Below the pieces are notes generated by a model. It was not told where the DNA came from, searched no databases, and worked only from the letters and a program-made list of their open reading frames with translations. A stretch of 64,000 bases of DNA from contig CAVOGE010000007.1 of NCBI GenBank assembly GCA_963695195.1, positions 930,001-994,000 on the forward strand, written 5' to 3'. Every line of letters starts with the position of its first letter. The first letter of the stretch is position 1. The position numbers and the translations under genes were made by a program. Below, one piece after another: positions 33,673 through 41,301 of this stretch. This stretch comes from CF-167 sp963695195 (GTDB lineage Bacteria; Chloroflexota; Limnocylindria; QHBO01).

Positions 33673-35085
33673 ATGGCCATCCCCAACCCGGCAGTCGACA
33701 AGGTTCCCACCGGCTACAAGTACGGCTGGAACGATCCGGAGATGAAGCCCCTTCACCTCATGAAGAAGGGCCTCTCCCGCGCGACCGTCGAAGAGATCAG
33801 CCGGATCAAGGGCGAGCCGCAGTGGATGACCGACCTGCGGCTGAAGGCCTACCGCCACTTCGAGGCCCGGCCGATGCCGACCTGGGGCGGCGACATGAGC
33901 CAGATCGACTTCCAGGATATCTACTACTACGTGACCGCCACCGACAAGGCGGTGCAGTCGTGGGACGACGTCCCGGACTACATCAAGCGCACGTACGACC
34001 GGCTTGGCATCCCCGAGGCGGAGAAGAAGTACCTCGCCGGCGTCGGCGGGCAGTACGACTCCGAGGTCGTGTACCACAACATCCGCGCCGACCTCGAGAA
34101 GCTGGGGGTCATCTTCCTGGGGACCGATGAGGCCCTGGTCAAGTACCCGGAGATCTTCAGGGAGTACTTCGGCACGGTCATCCCGGCCAACGACAACAAG
34201 CTGGCCGCCCTGAACACCGCGGTCTGGAGCGGTGGCAGCTTCATCTACGTGCCCAAGGGCGTCCACGTCGAGCTGCCGCTGCAGGCCTACTTCCGGATCA
34301 ACACCGAGAACATGGGCCAGTTCGAGCGGACTCTGATCATCGCCGACGAGGGTTCCAGCGTGCACTACGTCGAGGGCTGCACCGCTCCGTCGTACACCAC
34401 CGCCGCTCTCCATTCGGCCGTGGTCGAGATCATCGTCAAGAAGGGCGCGCGGGTCCGCTACACGACCATCCAGAACTGGAGCCACAACGTCTACAACCTG
34501 GTCACCAAGCGCGCGGTGGCCTACGAGGACGCGGTGATGGAGTGGGTCGACGGCAACCTCGGCTCGCACCTGACCATGAAGTACCCCTCCATCTATCTTC
34601 TCGGCGAGCGGGCACACGGCGAAGTGTTGAGCATCGCCTTCGCCGGCAGCGACCAGCACCAGGATGCCGGCGGCAAGATCATCCACGCAGCGCCCAACAC
34701 GACGTCGCTGATCACGTCGAAGTCGATCTCCCAGGGCACGGGCCGGACCAGCTACCGCGGGCTGATCAAGGTCTATCCGGGCTGTCACGGCTCCAAGTCG
34801 ACCGTCCGCTGCGACGCGCTGATCCTCTCCGACGAGGCGCGCAGCGATACGTACCCGTACATGGAGATCGACGAGGAGGACGTCACCATCGGGCACGAGG
34901 CGACCGTATCCAAGGTCGGCTCCGAGCAGCTCTTCTACCTCATGAGCCGCGGCATGAACGAGGCCGAGGCGAGCGCCATGATCGTCAACGGGTTCATCGA
35001 GCCGATCGTCAAGGAGCTCCCGATGGAGTACGCGGTCGAGATGAACCGCCTGATCCAGCTCCAGATGGAAGGGTCGGTCGGTTAG
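33673..35085 (+). CDS. sufB: Fe-S cluster assembly scaffold SufB
   Basis: The product is 470 aa, normal for SufB. The N-terminal YKYGWNDPEMKPLHLMKKGL and the beta-helix core with SGGSFIYVPKGVHVELPLQAYFRI (in parts), EGCTAPSYTTAALHSA and AGSDQHQDAGGKIIHAAPNT are diagnostic. Possible cluster or persulfide residues include the Cys of VEGCTAP, of VYPGCHGSK and of VRCDAL. With SufD and SufC it forms the scaffold that builds Fe-S clusters from SufS/SufU sulfur. It is the first gene of the island, with a weak TTGACC -35-like sequence near 33597. Confidence 0.97.
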   Translation: MAIPNPAVDKVPTGYKYGWNDPEMKPLHLMKKGLSRATVEEISRIKGEPQWMTDLRLKAYRHFEARPMPTWGGDMSQIDFQDIYYYVTATDKAVQSWDDVPDYIKRTYDRLGIPEAEKKYLAGVGGQYDSEVVYHNIRADLEKLGVIFLGTDEALVKYPEIFREYFGTVIPANDNKLAALNTAVWSGGSFIYVPKGVHVELPLQAYFRINTENMGQFERTLIIADEGSSVHYVEGCTAPSYTTAALHSAVVEIIVKKGARVRYTTIQNWSHNVYNLVTKRAVAYEDAVMEWVDGNLGSHLTMKYPSIYLLGERAHGEVLSIAFAGSDQHQDAGGKIIHAAPNTTSLITSKSISQGTGRTSYRGLIKVYPGCHGSKSTVRCDALILSDEARSDTYPYMEIDEEDVTIGHEATVSKVGSEQLFYLMSRGMNEAEASAMIVNGFIEPIVKELPMEYAVEMNRLIQLQMEGSVG

Positions 35086-35137
35086 CCCGATGCACGACCG
35101 GGTCCTTGCGCGCGGCCCCCGTCGGCCGTCAGCCCCT

Positions 35138-35184
35138 TTCATGCAGCACAGTTGCTGTGCAGCACTGTTGCTGTGCCGCACGAA
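35138..35184. promoter_or_regulatory. Dyad-symmetric sulfur-island element, copy 1 (sufB/sufD junction)
   Basis: The arms TTCATGCAGCACAG (35138-35151) and CTGTGCCGCACGAA (35171-35184) are complementary at 12 of 14 positions around a centre GTGCAGCAC. Inside lie two tandem CAGCA-N4-TGCTG half-palindromes. The first 34 bases recur, with two changes, on the opposite strand at 40955-40988 before cysO. Such conservation between two sulfur operon junctions suggests an operator, perhaps for the Rrf2 regulator encoded 1.6 kb downstream, or a regulatory hairpin. Confidence 0.6.
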
Positions 35185-35215
35185 CGCTCTTGACACGCGT
35201 GGCGGTGGCCGATGA
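35141..35215 (+). CDS. Short Cys-containing frame coupled to sufD
   Basis: ATG 35141 opens a 24-residue frame, MQHSCCAALLLCRTNALDTR and four more, whose TGA overlaps the sufD ATG (ATGA). Three Cys codons, two adjacent, fall near the start. This resembles in layout the cysteine-codon leader frames known upstream of mycobacterial cysteine operons, where ribosome stalling reports cysteine supply. No Shine-Dalgarno is seen before it and it sits wholly on the dyad element, so coding could be incidental. Confidence 0.3.
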   Translation: MQHSCCAALLLCRTNALDTRGGGR

Positions 35216-36450
35216 CGGTGCAGACGCCCACCCCGCTTGACGCCGCAGCCGTTCGGCGCCTCTCCGCCGGTGAACCACAGTGGCTGCGCGACCTGCGCGA
35301 CGCCTGGTGGCTCCGCGTCGAGGAGCAGCCCTGGCCGCTGAGCACCGAGGAAGAGTGGCGCCGAACGTCGCTCAGGGACCTGCCGCGCGACGGAGAGCTC
35401 CTCGCCGATCCGCCGCGAGCGGATTACGTCATGGATCCCGCCCTCGCCGCCCGCGGCGTGGTCTTCACCGACCTGGCGACGGCCGTGCGGGAGCACGCCG
35501 ACCTGCTGCAGTCACATCTCGGCCGCCTCGACACCATTCCGGCGCAGACGCCCTTCTGGGCCCGATCGCTGGCGGCCTGGAGTGGCGGGACCTTCCTCTA
35601 CGTGCCGAAGGGGGTGGAGGTGGACGGACCGCTCATCGCCTCCACGTCGCTGCCCGGGGGGTCATACACCTACCTGCCGCACACCCTGGTGGTACTCGAG
35701 GAGGGAGCCTCGGTCACGCTCCTCGAGGAGCTCACCTCGCCGGACGGCACAGCGACCTGGTACGGCGGAACCGCCGATCTCCAGGTCGGTTACGGGGCGC
35801 GGCTGCGCTACGCCAACCTCCAGCGGCTCGGCAACGCGGTCTGGCGGATCGGCGCCCAGCGGGTCGAGGTCGGCCAGGACGCTAACGTCACCACGCTCAA
35901 CGCCGAGATCGGCTCGAAGGTCAGCAAGATGGGACTCGACCTGCGCATGAGCGGCAAGGGTGGCACGAGCAAGCTGCTGGGCCTGCTCGCCGCCGGGGAC
36001 GACCAGCACATCGACATCAACAGCGTCCAGGATCTGCTCGCCAGCCACACCACCTCGGACCTGCTCTACCTGTCGGGCCTCTACGACCAGGCGCGGGCCG
36101 CCTTCTACGGTGTCACCCGGGTCCGTTCCGCGGCGAAGCAGACGAGCAGCTACCAGGAGTGCCGCAACCTGCTCCTCTCACCCAAGGCCGGCGCGGAGCC
36201 GATCCCCGTCCTCGAGATCGAGACGAACGACATCCTGCGCTGTGGCCACGGAGCGACCGCCGGGGCGATCGATCCGATCCAGCGCTTCTACGCCCAGAGC
36301 CGCGGCCTCTCCGCCGACCAGGCGGAGCGTATGATCGTGCGCGGCTTCTTCGAGCGAGTCGTGGCGCAGATCGACTCGGAGCCGATCAAGGCCCGGATCC
36401 TCGACGCGCTGGTGCCGCGCATCGGCGCCACCGACGAGGAGGCCGCATGA
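35212..36450 (+). CDS. sufD: Fe-S cluster assembly protein SufD
   Basis: The product is 412 aa. The beta-helix core carries AAWSGGTFLYVPKGVEVDGPL, LLEELTSPDGTATWYGG and LLGLLAAGDDQHIDINSVQD, as in SufB/SufD paralogues. The C-terminal H-containing ILRCGHGATAGAIDPIQRFY matches the SufD His/Cys region that faces SufB. It forms the SufBC2D scaffold. ATG 35212 overlaps the short upstream frame and its stop overlaps the Rieske gene by 4 bases. The 126-base gap after sufB is the only break in the early operon and holds the dyad element. Confidence 0.95.
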   Translation: MTVQTPTPLDAAAVRRLSAGEPQWLRDLRDAWWLRVEEQPWPLSTEEEWRRTSLRDLPRDGELLADPPRADYVMDPALAARGVVFTDLATAVREHADLLQSHLGRLDTIPAQTPFWARSLAAWSGGTFLYVPKGVEVDGPLIASTSLPGGSYTYLPHTLVVLEEGASVTLLEELTSPDGTATWYGGTADLQVGYGARLRYANLQRLGNAVWRIGAQRVEVGQDANVTTLNAEIGSKVSKMGLDLRMSGKGGTSKLLGLLAAGDDQHIDINSVQDLLASHTTSDLLYLSGLYDQARAAFYGVTRVRSAAKQTSSYQECRNLLLSPKAGAEPIPVLEIETNDILRCGHGATAGAIDPIQRFYAQSRGLSADQAERMIVRGFFERVVAQIDSEPIKARILDALVPRIGATDEEAA

Positions 36451-36764
36451 CGACCGGGTTCGCCGCTGGCCTCCGTGCTGCCGATGTCGCGCCCGGGACC
36501 GTCGTCACGGTCATGATCGAGGGCCGGTCGCTCTGCGTCGGTCAGACGCTCGACGGACGCTGGGGCGCCATCGACGATGTCTGCACCCACGACGAGGGCG
36601 ACCTCGGCGACGGCGAGCTGGACGGCACGGCCGTCGAGTGCCCACGCCACGGCGGACGTTTCGACCTCTTCACCGGCCGCGTCCTCGCGTTGCCGCCAGT
36701 CGTGCCGGTCCGGTCCTACGAGGTGCGCCTCGACGGCGACGACGTGGTGGTTGAACTGCCATGA
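36447..36764 (+). CDS. Rieske-type [2Fe-2S] ferredoxin inside the suf operon
   Basis: The product is 105 aa. The two cluster motifs are C46-T-H48 (VCTHDEGDL) and C65-PR-H68 (ECPRHGGRFDL), with a Gly-rich proline loop near the end (LPPVVPVRSYEV). It resembles small NirD/dioxygenase-ferredoxin Rieske proteins. Both ends overlap neighbours by 4 bases, so it is an integral operon member. It probably donates electrons during cluster assembly or acts as a first client. Similar Rieske genes are found in suf operons of several Gram-positive lineages. Confidence 0.92.
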   Translation: MTTGFAAGLRAADVAPGTVVTVMIEGRSLCVGQTLDGRWGAIDDVCTHDEGDLGDGELDGTAVECPRHGGRFDLFTGRVLALPPVVPVRSYEVRLDGDDVVVELP

Positions 36765-37264
36765 AGCTCTCGACGCGCGCCGAGTACGGCATCCGGGTGC
36801 TTGTCTCGCTTGCGCATGCGGAGGGCGACAAGCCCCGGCCGCTGTCCGCCATCGCCCGCACCGAGAAGTTGCCGCATCCCTACATCGAGCAGCTGGTCGG
36901 CGACCTGCGACGCGCCGGCATGGTGACCGCCACCCGTGGCAAGTCCGGCGGCTACCGGCTGGCGCGTCCCGCCGTCGAGATCACCATGGCCGAGGCGGTG
37001 CGCGTCCTCGACGGGCCGCTCCTCGAGATGCCGTGCGGGACGCCCCAGAACCTCGAGGCCTGTTCCCGCCCGCAGGATTGCAGCGTTCACGAAGTCTTCG
37101 AGCGCCTCCAGGACTCCCTTGCGGGGACCCTGGGACGGCTCACCCTGGCCGACGTGGCGTCCGGCAGCGGGGGGCCGCCGTATCCGCCCGCCGTGCGACG
37201 CCGCAACCAGGCCGCCTCTCACGCCAACACCGCGCCGGCCACCACGGCCGCGACGCCGAACTAG
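36761..37264 (+). CDS. Rrf2-family transcriptional regulator (IscR/SufR/CymR-like)
   Basis: The product is 167 aa. The N-terminal winged helix starts MKLSTRAEYGIRVLVSLA and continues with LPHPYIEQLVGDLRRAGMV, then the wing TRGKSGGYRLARP. Three cysteines at 92, 101 and 107 (PCGTP, EACSR, QDCSV) suit an Fe-S cluster, as in IscR-type sensors. The C-terminal 30 residues are a disordered Pro/Ala/Thr tail. Encoded between sufD and sufC, it should sense cluster status and regulate this island. The duplicated dyad elements at the sufD and cysO junctions are candidate sites. Confidence 0.92.
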   Translation: MKLSTRAEYGIRVLVSLAHAEGDKPRPLSAIARTEKLPHPYIEQLVGDLRRAGMVTATRGKSGGYRLARPAVEITMAEAVRVLDGPLLEMPCGTPQNLEACSRPQDCSVHEVFERLQDSLAGTLGRLTLADVASGSGGPPYPPAVRRRNQAASHANTAPATTAATPN

Positions 37265-37284
37265 AAGGAGCTACAGAGCAACGC

Positions 37285-38130
37285 ATGACCGACCAGCTGG
37301 AGATCCGCGACCTTGAGGTGAGCATCGGGGAGAAGAAGATCCTCAAGGGCCTCACGCTGACGGTAAAGGTCGGCGAGGTGCATGCCCTGATGGGCCCCAA
37401 CGGCTCGGGCAAGACGAGCCTGGCCTTTGCCCTGATGGGGCATCCCGACTACCGCGTCACCGGCGGCAGCATCACCTGGCGCGGCGAGAGCCTGGTCAAG
37501 GCGACGCCGGACAAGCGCGCCCAGGCGGGCCTCTTCCTTGCCTTCCAGTACCCGAGTTCCATCCCGGGCGTGACGGTGGCGAGCTTCCTGCGCAACATCT
37601 ACAACGCGGTGCATCACCCGCGCCAGCCGCAGGCCGACGCATCGGACGGCGCCATGCCGAAGTACACCGGGATCCCGCTCGCCAAGTTCCGCAAGCTCAT
37701 GGAGGAGAAGATGGCGCTCCTGCACATGGACCCCGGGTTCGCCTCGCGCTACGTCAACGACGGCTTCTCCGGCGGGGAGAAGAAGCGCCTCGAGATGCTC
37801 CAGATGGCGATCGTCAACCCGGTCATGGCGATCCTGGACGAGACCGATTCGGGGCTCGACATCGACGCGCTGCGCACGGTCGCCGAGGGTATCAATGCCA
37901 CCCTCTCGCCGGAGATGGGGGTGCTCATGATCACCCACTACCAGCGCATGCTGAACTACGTGAAGCCGGGCTTCGTCCACGTCATGCTCGACGGCCGGAT
38001 CGTGATGTCCGGCGGCGAGGAGCTCTCCCACAAGCTCGAGGCGAACGGCTACGACTGGGTTCGCGAGCAGGTCGGCCTGCCCGACGGCGCCGATGATGCG
38101 ATCGTCGAGCCGGTGGCGGAGCACGTCTAG
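37285..38130 (+). CDS. sufC: Fe-S assembly ATPase SufC
   Basis: The product is 281 aa. The start at ATG 37285 has AGAAGGAG at 37263-37270. ABC ATPase motifs: Walker A GPNGSGKTSL near 39-48, Q-loop LAFQYPSSIPG, signature FSGGEKKRLEML, Walker B MAILDETDSGLDID and the His switch ITHYQRML. The FSGGEKKRxEhLQ signature and ETDSGLDID are specific for SufC. It powers conformational change of SufBD. The 20-base gap after the regulator and its own ribosome site suggest balanced expression. Confidence 0.97.
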   Translation: MTDQLEIRDLEVSIGEKKILKGLTLTVKVGEVHALMGPNGSGKTSLAFALMGHPDYRVTGGSITWRGESLVKATPDKRAQAGLFLAFQYPSSIPGVTVASFLRNIYNAVHHPRQPQADASDGAMPKYTGIPLAKFRKLMEEKMALLHMDPGFASRYVNDGFSGGEKKRLEMLQMAIVNPVMAILDETDSGLDIDALRTVAEGINATLSPEMGVLMITHYQRMLNYVKPGFVHVMLDGRIVMSGGEELSHKLEANGYDWVREQVGLPDGADDAIVEPVAEHV

Positions 38131-38139
38131 ACTGGCCCA

Positions 38140-39405
38140 ATGACGACAGAGACGGCGGTCACTCCGCGGGTCCCCGGGGCGTTCTCCGGCACGGCACTGC
38201 GCCCTGGCTTCCCGGTCTTCGACACGCTGACCGGCACCGGCAAGCGGCTTGTCTATCTCGACGCCGCCGCCAGCGCGCCGAAGCCGCGCCGCGTGATCGA
38301 GACCATGGCCGACGCCTACGGGCATCACTACGCCAACGTCCACCGCGGCATCTACGAGCTCTCCGAGGACGCCACCGCGCGCTTCGAGGCGGCGCGCGCC
38401 ATCGTCGCGCGCTTCGTCGGCGCTGCGTCACCGCGCGAGATCGTCTTCGTCCGCAACGCTACTGAGGCGATCAACCTGGTGGCGTACAGCTGGGGCCGCG
38501 CCAACCTGCGCGCGGGCGACCGGATGCTCACCACGCAGCTGGAGCATCACGCCAACATCGTCCCGTGGCAGCAGCTCTGTCGCGAGGTGGGAGCCACGCT
38601 CGACTACGTCTCGATCACCGACGACGGCCGCCTCGATCCCGACGACCTGCGGGCGCACCTGGCCAACGGCCCGAAGCTGGTCGCGGTGGCCGGGGTGAGC
38701 AACGCGCTGGGCACCATCAACCCGCTGACCGAGATCGTGCGCCTCGCCCACGAGGCAGGCGCCCTGGTGCTCGTCGATGCCGCTCAGTCGGCGCCCCACA
38801 TGCCGACCGACGTCGCGGCCATCGGCTGTGACTTCCTGGCGCTGTCCGGACACAAGATGCTGGGCCCATCGGGGGTCGGAGCGCTCTGGGCGCGCCGGGA
38901 ACTGCTGGAGGCGATGCCGCCCTTCCTGACCGGAGGCAGCATGATCATCAAGGTCACGCTCGACGGAGCGGAATGGAACGAGGTCCCCTACAAGTTCGAG
39001 GCCGGCACCCCCGCCATCGTTGAGGCGATCGGCCTCGGCGAAGCGATCAACTACCTGACCGAGCTGGGCATGGACGCGGTGCGTGAGCACGAGCGCTACC
39101 TGTTCGAGCAGGCCTGGGCGGCTTTACGGGAGATCCCCGGCGTTCGGTTGCTGGGGCCGGACGATCCGGCGATCCACGCGGGCGTGATCAGCTTCGTGCT
39201 CGACGGCATCCATCCCCACGATGTGGCCACCGTCTTCGACCACGAGGGTGTCGCCGTGCGAGCCGGCCACCACTGCGCGCAGCCGGTGATGGCTCGCTAC
39301 GACATTCCCGCCACCACCCGGGCCAGCTTCTACGTCTACAACGACACCGATGACGTCGAAGCGCTCGCTTCGGCGATCCGCGCCACCCAGCAGCTCTTCA
39401 GCTGA
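38140..39405 (+). CDS. sufS: Cysteine desulfurase SufS
   Basis: The product is 421 aa. The PLP lysine is K239 (SGHKMLGPSGVG) and the catalytic cysteine is C379 in RAGHHCAQPVM, the group II (SufS) loop. YLDAAASAPKPRRVIE and NVHRGIYELSE are standard N-terminal motifs. It strips sulfur from cysteine as a persulfide and hands it to SufU. It starts 9 bases after sufC and its stop overlaps the sufU ATG by one base. Its cysteine supply may come from the cysO-cysM-mec genes directly downstream. Confidence 0.97.
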   Translation: MTTETAVTPRVPGAFSGTALRPGFPVFDTLTGTGKRLVYLDAAASAPKPRRVIETMADAYGHHYANVHRGIYELSEDATARFEAARAIVARFVGAASPREIVFVRNATEAINLVAYSWGRANLRAGDRMLTTQLEHHANIVPWQQLCREVGATLDYVSITDDGRLDPDDLRAHLANGPKLVAVAGVSNALGTINPLTEIVRLAHEAGALVLVDAAQSAPHMPTDVAAIGCDFLALSGHKMLGPSGVGALWARRELLEAMPPFLTGGSMIIKVTLDGAEWNEVPYKFEAGTPAIVEAIGLGEAINYLTELGMDAVREHERYLFEQAWAALREIPGVRLLGPDDPAIHAGVISFVLDGIHPHDVATVFDHEGVAVRAGHHCAQPVMARYDIPATTRASFYVYNDTDDVEALASAIRATQQLFS

Positions 39406-39815
39406 TGGACAACCTGTACCGCGACTTCATCCTGGAGCACTACCGGAACCCCCACAACAAGGGATTCCTGGACCCCCACGACCTGCACTTCGACGATTCG
39501 AACCCGACCTGTGGCGACGAGATGAGCATGACCCTGCGCCTCGACGCCGGCGGCGAGACGATCACCGATGTCGGCTTCGACGGACGTGGCTGTGCCATCA
39601 GCCAGGCATCGGCCAGCATTCTGACCGACGGCCTGCGCGGGCAGAGCCTGGATCAGGTGCGCGCCATGAACCCGAAGGACCTGCTCGACGAGCTGGGCGT
39701 GCCGATCGGTCCCGCCCGGCTGAAGTGCGCGCTGCTCTCCTACAAGGTGCTGCAGGGCGCTGTCCGCGGCGGCGAGTTCGATTGGCCGGCCGAGGCCGAG
39801 GCGATGGCGGGATGA
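39405..39815 (+). CDS. sufU: Zinc-dependent sulfurtransferase SufU
   Basis: The product is 136 aa. The three zinc/sulfur cysteines are C36 (NPTCGDEM), C63 (GRGCAISQASAS) and C108 (RLKCALLSYK), and Asp38 is the fourth ligand, the SufU pattern; the GRGCAISxAS insertion separates it from IscU. It accepts persulfide from SufS and passes it to SufBCD. It overlaps sufS by one base and the rhodanese/E1 gene by 4, so cluster assembly and thiocarboxylate chemistry are transcribed together. Confidence 0.96.
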   Translation: MDNLYRDFILEHYRNPHNKGFLDPHDLHFDDSNPTCGDEMSMTLRLDAGGETITDVGFDGRGCAISQASASILTDGLRGQSLDQVRAMNPKDLLDELGVPIGPARLKCALLSYKVLQGAVRGGEFDWPAEAEAMAG

Positions 39816-40909
39816 GCGCACCAGCCACCCAGCTACGCGAGGTGAGCGCCGAAGGGGCGCTCGAACTGGCTTCGAGGGGCTATCGGATCCTCGACGTGCG
39901 CGAGCCGGTCGAGTGGAACGCGGGCCACATCCCCGGCGCCACGCTGTTGCCGCTGGCCGACCTGCCGGCGCGCGCTGCCGCGGTGGTGCCGGACAGGGAC
40001 GCGCCGCTGCTGGTCCACTGCGCGGTCGGCGCACGCTCGCTGCGGGCCGCGGCATGGCTCATCCAGAACGGCTACCGCGACGTGATCAGCATGCGCGCAT
40101 CGCTGCGCGACTGGCGACAGTTGGGGGGAGCCTGGGAGGCGCCGCAGGAGCTCCTCACGCCCGCCCAGCAGCTCCGTTACAGCCGCCAGGTGCTGATCCC
40201 CGAGATCGGGCAGGCGGGACAGCGCAAGCTGCTCGACTCTCGTGTGCTCCTGATCGGTGCCGGTGGACTCGGATCGCCGGTCGCGCTCTACCTGGCGGCG
40301 TCGGGGGTCGGCACCCTGGGCCTGGTCGATGACGACGTGGTCGACGAGAGCAACCTCCAGCGCCAGGTGCTGCACACCTCGGACCGGGTCGGGATGGCCA
40401 AGACCGAGAGTGCGCGACTGACGCTGAATGCGCTCAACCCCGAAACGAGGGTCAAGGAGCACCGCGAGCGGTTGACCGCGGAGAACGTCGAGCGCCTGAT
40501 TGCCACCTACGACGTCATCGTTGACGGGACCGACAACTTCGACACGCGCTACCTGCTCAATGATGCCGCGGTGCGCCTCCGCAAACCGGTCGTCCACGGC
40601 TCCATCTACCGGTGGGACGGCCAGGTGACCACCTTCGTGCCGTTCGCCGGACCCTGCTACCGCTGCATGTACCCGACCCAGCCGCCCGACGAGCTGGCGC
40701 CCGCCTGCGCCGTGGCCGGCGTGCTCGGGGTGCTGCCCGGGATCGTGGGCCTGATCCAGGCCAACGAGGTCTTCAAGTTGGTGCTCGGGGTGGGGGAGAC
40801 GCTTGCCGGCCGCCTGCTCATGTTCGACGCGATGTCGACCGAGTTCAGCGAGGTGAAGGTCTGGCGCGATCCCGCCTGCCCGGCCTGCGGCGACGGAGCC
40901 CTGGCGTGA
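39812..40909 (+). CDS. Rhodanese-MoeB fusion: sulfur-carrier-protein activating enzyme
   Basis: The product is 365 aa. Residues 5-105 are a rhodanese domain (ILDVREPVEWNAGHIPGA) with the sulfur-carrying C70 in LVHCAVGARSL. Residues 112-365 are an E1-like MoeB/ThiF domain: LTPAQQLRYSRQVLIPEIG, the ATP loop LLIGAGGLGSPVALYLA, DGTDNFDTRYLLND, and two zinc pairs C282-x2-C285 and C356-x2-C359. It adenylates the C-terminus of a ubiquitin-like carrier and replaces AMP with sulfur. The domain order is reversed relative to MoeZ/MOCS3, which carry rhodanese last. The likely partner is the CysO-like protein downstream. Confidence 0.93.
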   Translation: MSAPATQLREVSAEGALELASRGYRILDVREPVEWNAGHIPGATLLPLADLPARAAAVVPDRDAPLLVHCAVGARSLRAAAWLIQNGYRDVISMRASLRDWRQLGGAWEAPQELLTPAQQLRYSRQVLIPEIGQAGQRKLLDSRVLLIGAGGLGSPVALYLAASGVGTLGLVDDDVVDESNLQRQVLHTSDRVGMAKTESARLTLNALNPETRVKEHRERLTAENVERLIATYDVIVDGTDNFDTRYLLNDAAVRLRKPVVHGSIYRWDGQVTTFVPFAGPCYRCMYPTQPPDELAPACAVAGVLGVLPGIVGLIQANEVFKLVLGVGETLAGRLLMFDAMSTEFSEVKVWRDPACPACGDGALA

Positions 40910-40926
40910 GGCGGCGACTATCGGCC

Positions 40927-41025
40927 ATGCCGGCGCCTGCTCCTGAGTATTCGTGCAACAGTGCAGCACAGCAACCGTGCTGCATGAATGGGTCTGACAG
41001 GACGCTGGTCAGGCTGCGGCGGTGA
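40927..41025 (+). CDS. Short Cys-containing frame coupled to cysO
   Basis: ATG 40927 opens a 32-residue frame with three Cys (SCNSAAQQPCCMNGSD in the middle) and a basic tail ending RLRR. Its TGA overlaps the cysO GTG (GTGA). The Cys codons come from the dyad element read in the opposite direction to copy 1. The parallel with the sufD junction is striking, but the two peptides share no sense-strand similarity, so the DNA site is the more likely conserved unit. Confidence 0.3.
   Translation: MPAPAPEYSCNSAAQQPCCMNGSDRTLVRLRR
40950..40988. promoter_or_regulatory. Dyad-symmetric sulfur-island element, copy 2 (E1/cysO junction)
   Basis: This is a 39-base element with arms TTCGTGCAAC and GCTGCATGAA (8 of 10 complementary) around centre GTGCAGCAC. 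On the minus strand its first 34 bases equal 35138-35171 except at two positions. Relative to copy 1 it is inverted and lacks eight bases of one arm. Located in the 112-base gap that separates the E1 gene from cysO, it is well placed for an operator or internal processing signal. Confidence 0.6.
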
Positions 41026-41297
41026 GCACGGTACGCATCCCTCCAGTCCTGCGCGAGACGGTCGGTGGCAGCCGCACCGTTGACGCGGTCGGCACGACGG
41101 TAGCCGCGGTCCTGGACGACCTGTTCGCGCGCCATCCGGCCCTTCGAGACCGGATGACCGATGAAGGCCAGCTGTCCCGGTTCGTGAACGTCTACGTCAA
41201 CGACCGTGACGTTCGCTACCGAGAGGGGCTCGACACATCCGTGGGACCCGACGACACGGTGATCCTGCTGCCCGCCATGGCGGGAGGGTCGAGCTAG
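41022..41297 (+). CDS. cysO: Ubiquitin-like sulfur carrier protein (CysO/MoaD/ThiS family) with C-terminal extension
   Basis: The product is 91 aa. It has the MoaD-like beta-grasp pattern (RIPPVLRETVGGSRTVDAVG; FVNVYVNDRDVRYREGLD; DTVILLPAMAGG). The functional Gly-Gly is at 88-89 but is followed by two Ser, so the chain must be trimmed before activation. The neighbours supply an E1 and a JAMM protease that could do this. In M. tuberculosis CysO-thiocarboxylate gives its sulfur to CysM-bound serine product and Mec releases cysteine. The gene order here matches that system. Confidence 0.9.
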   Translation: MSTVRIPPVLRETVGGSRTVDAVGTTVAAVLDDLFARHPALRDRMTDEGQLSRFVNVYVNDRDVRYREGLDTSVGPDDTVILLPAMAGGSS

Positions 41298-41301
41298 CCC
41301 G

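Noticed and set aside
33631..35496. A 621-codon minus-strand frame antisense to sufB
   Set aside because: It mirrors codon-position GC bias of sufB; no start site and no protein-like domains.
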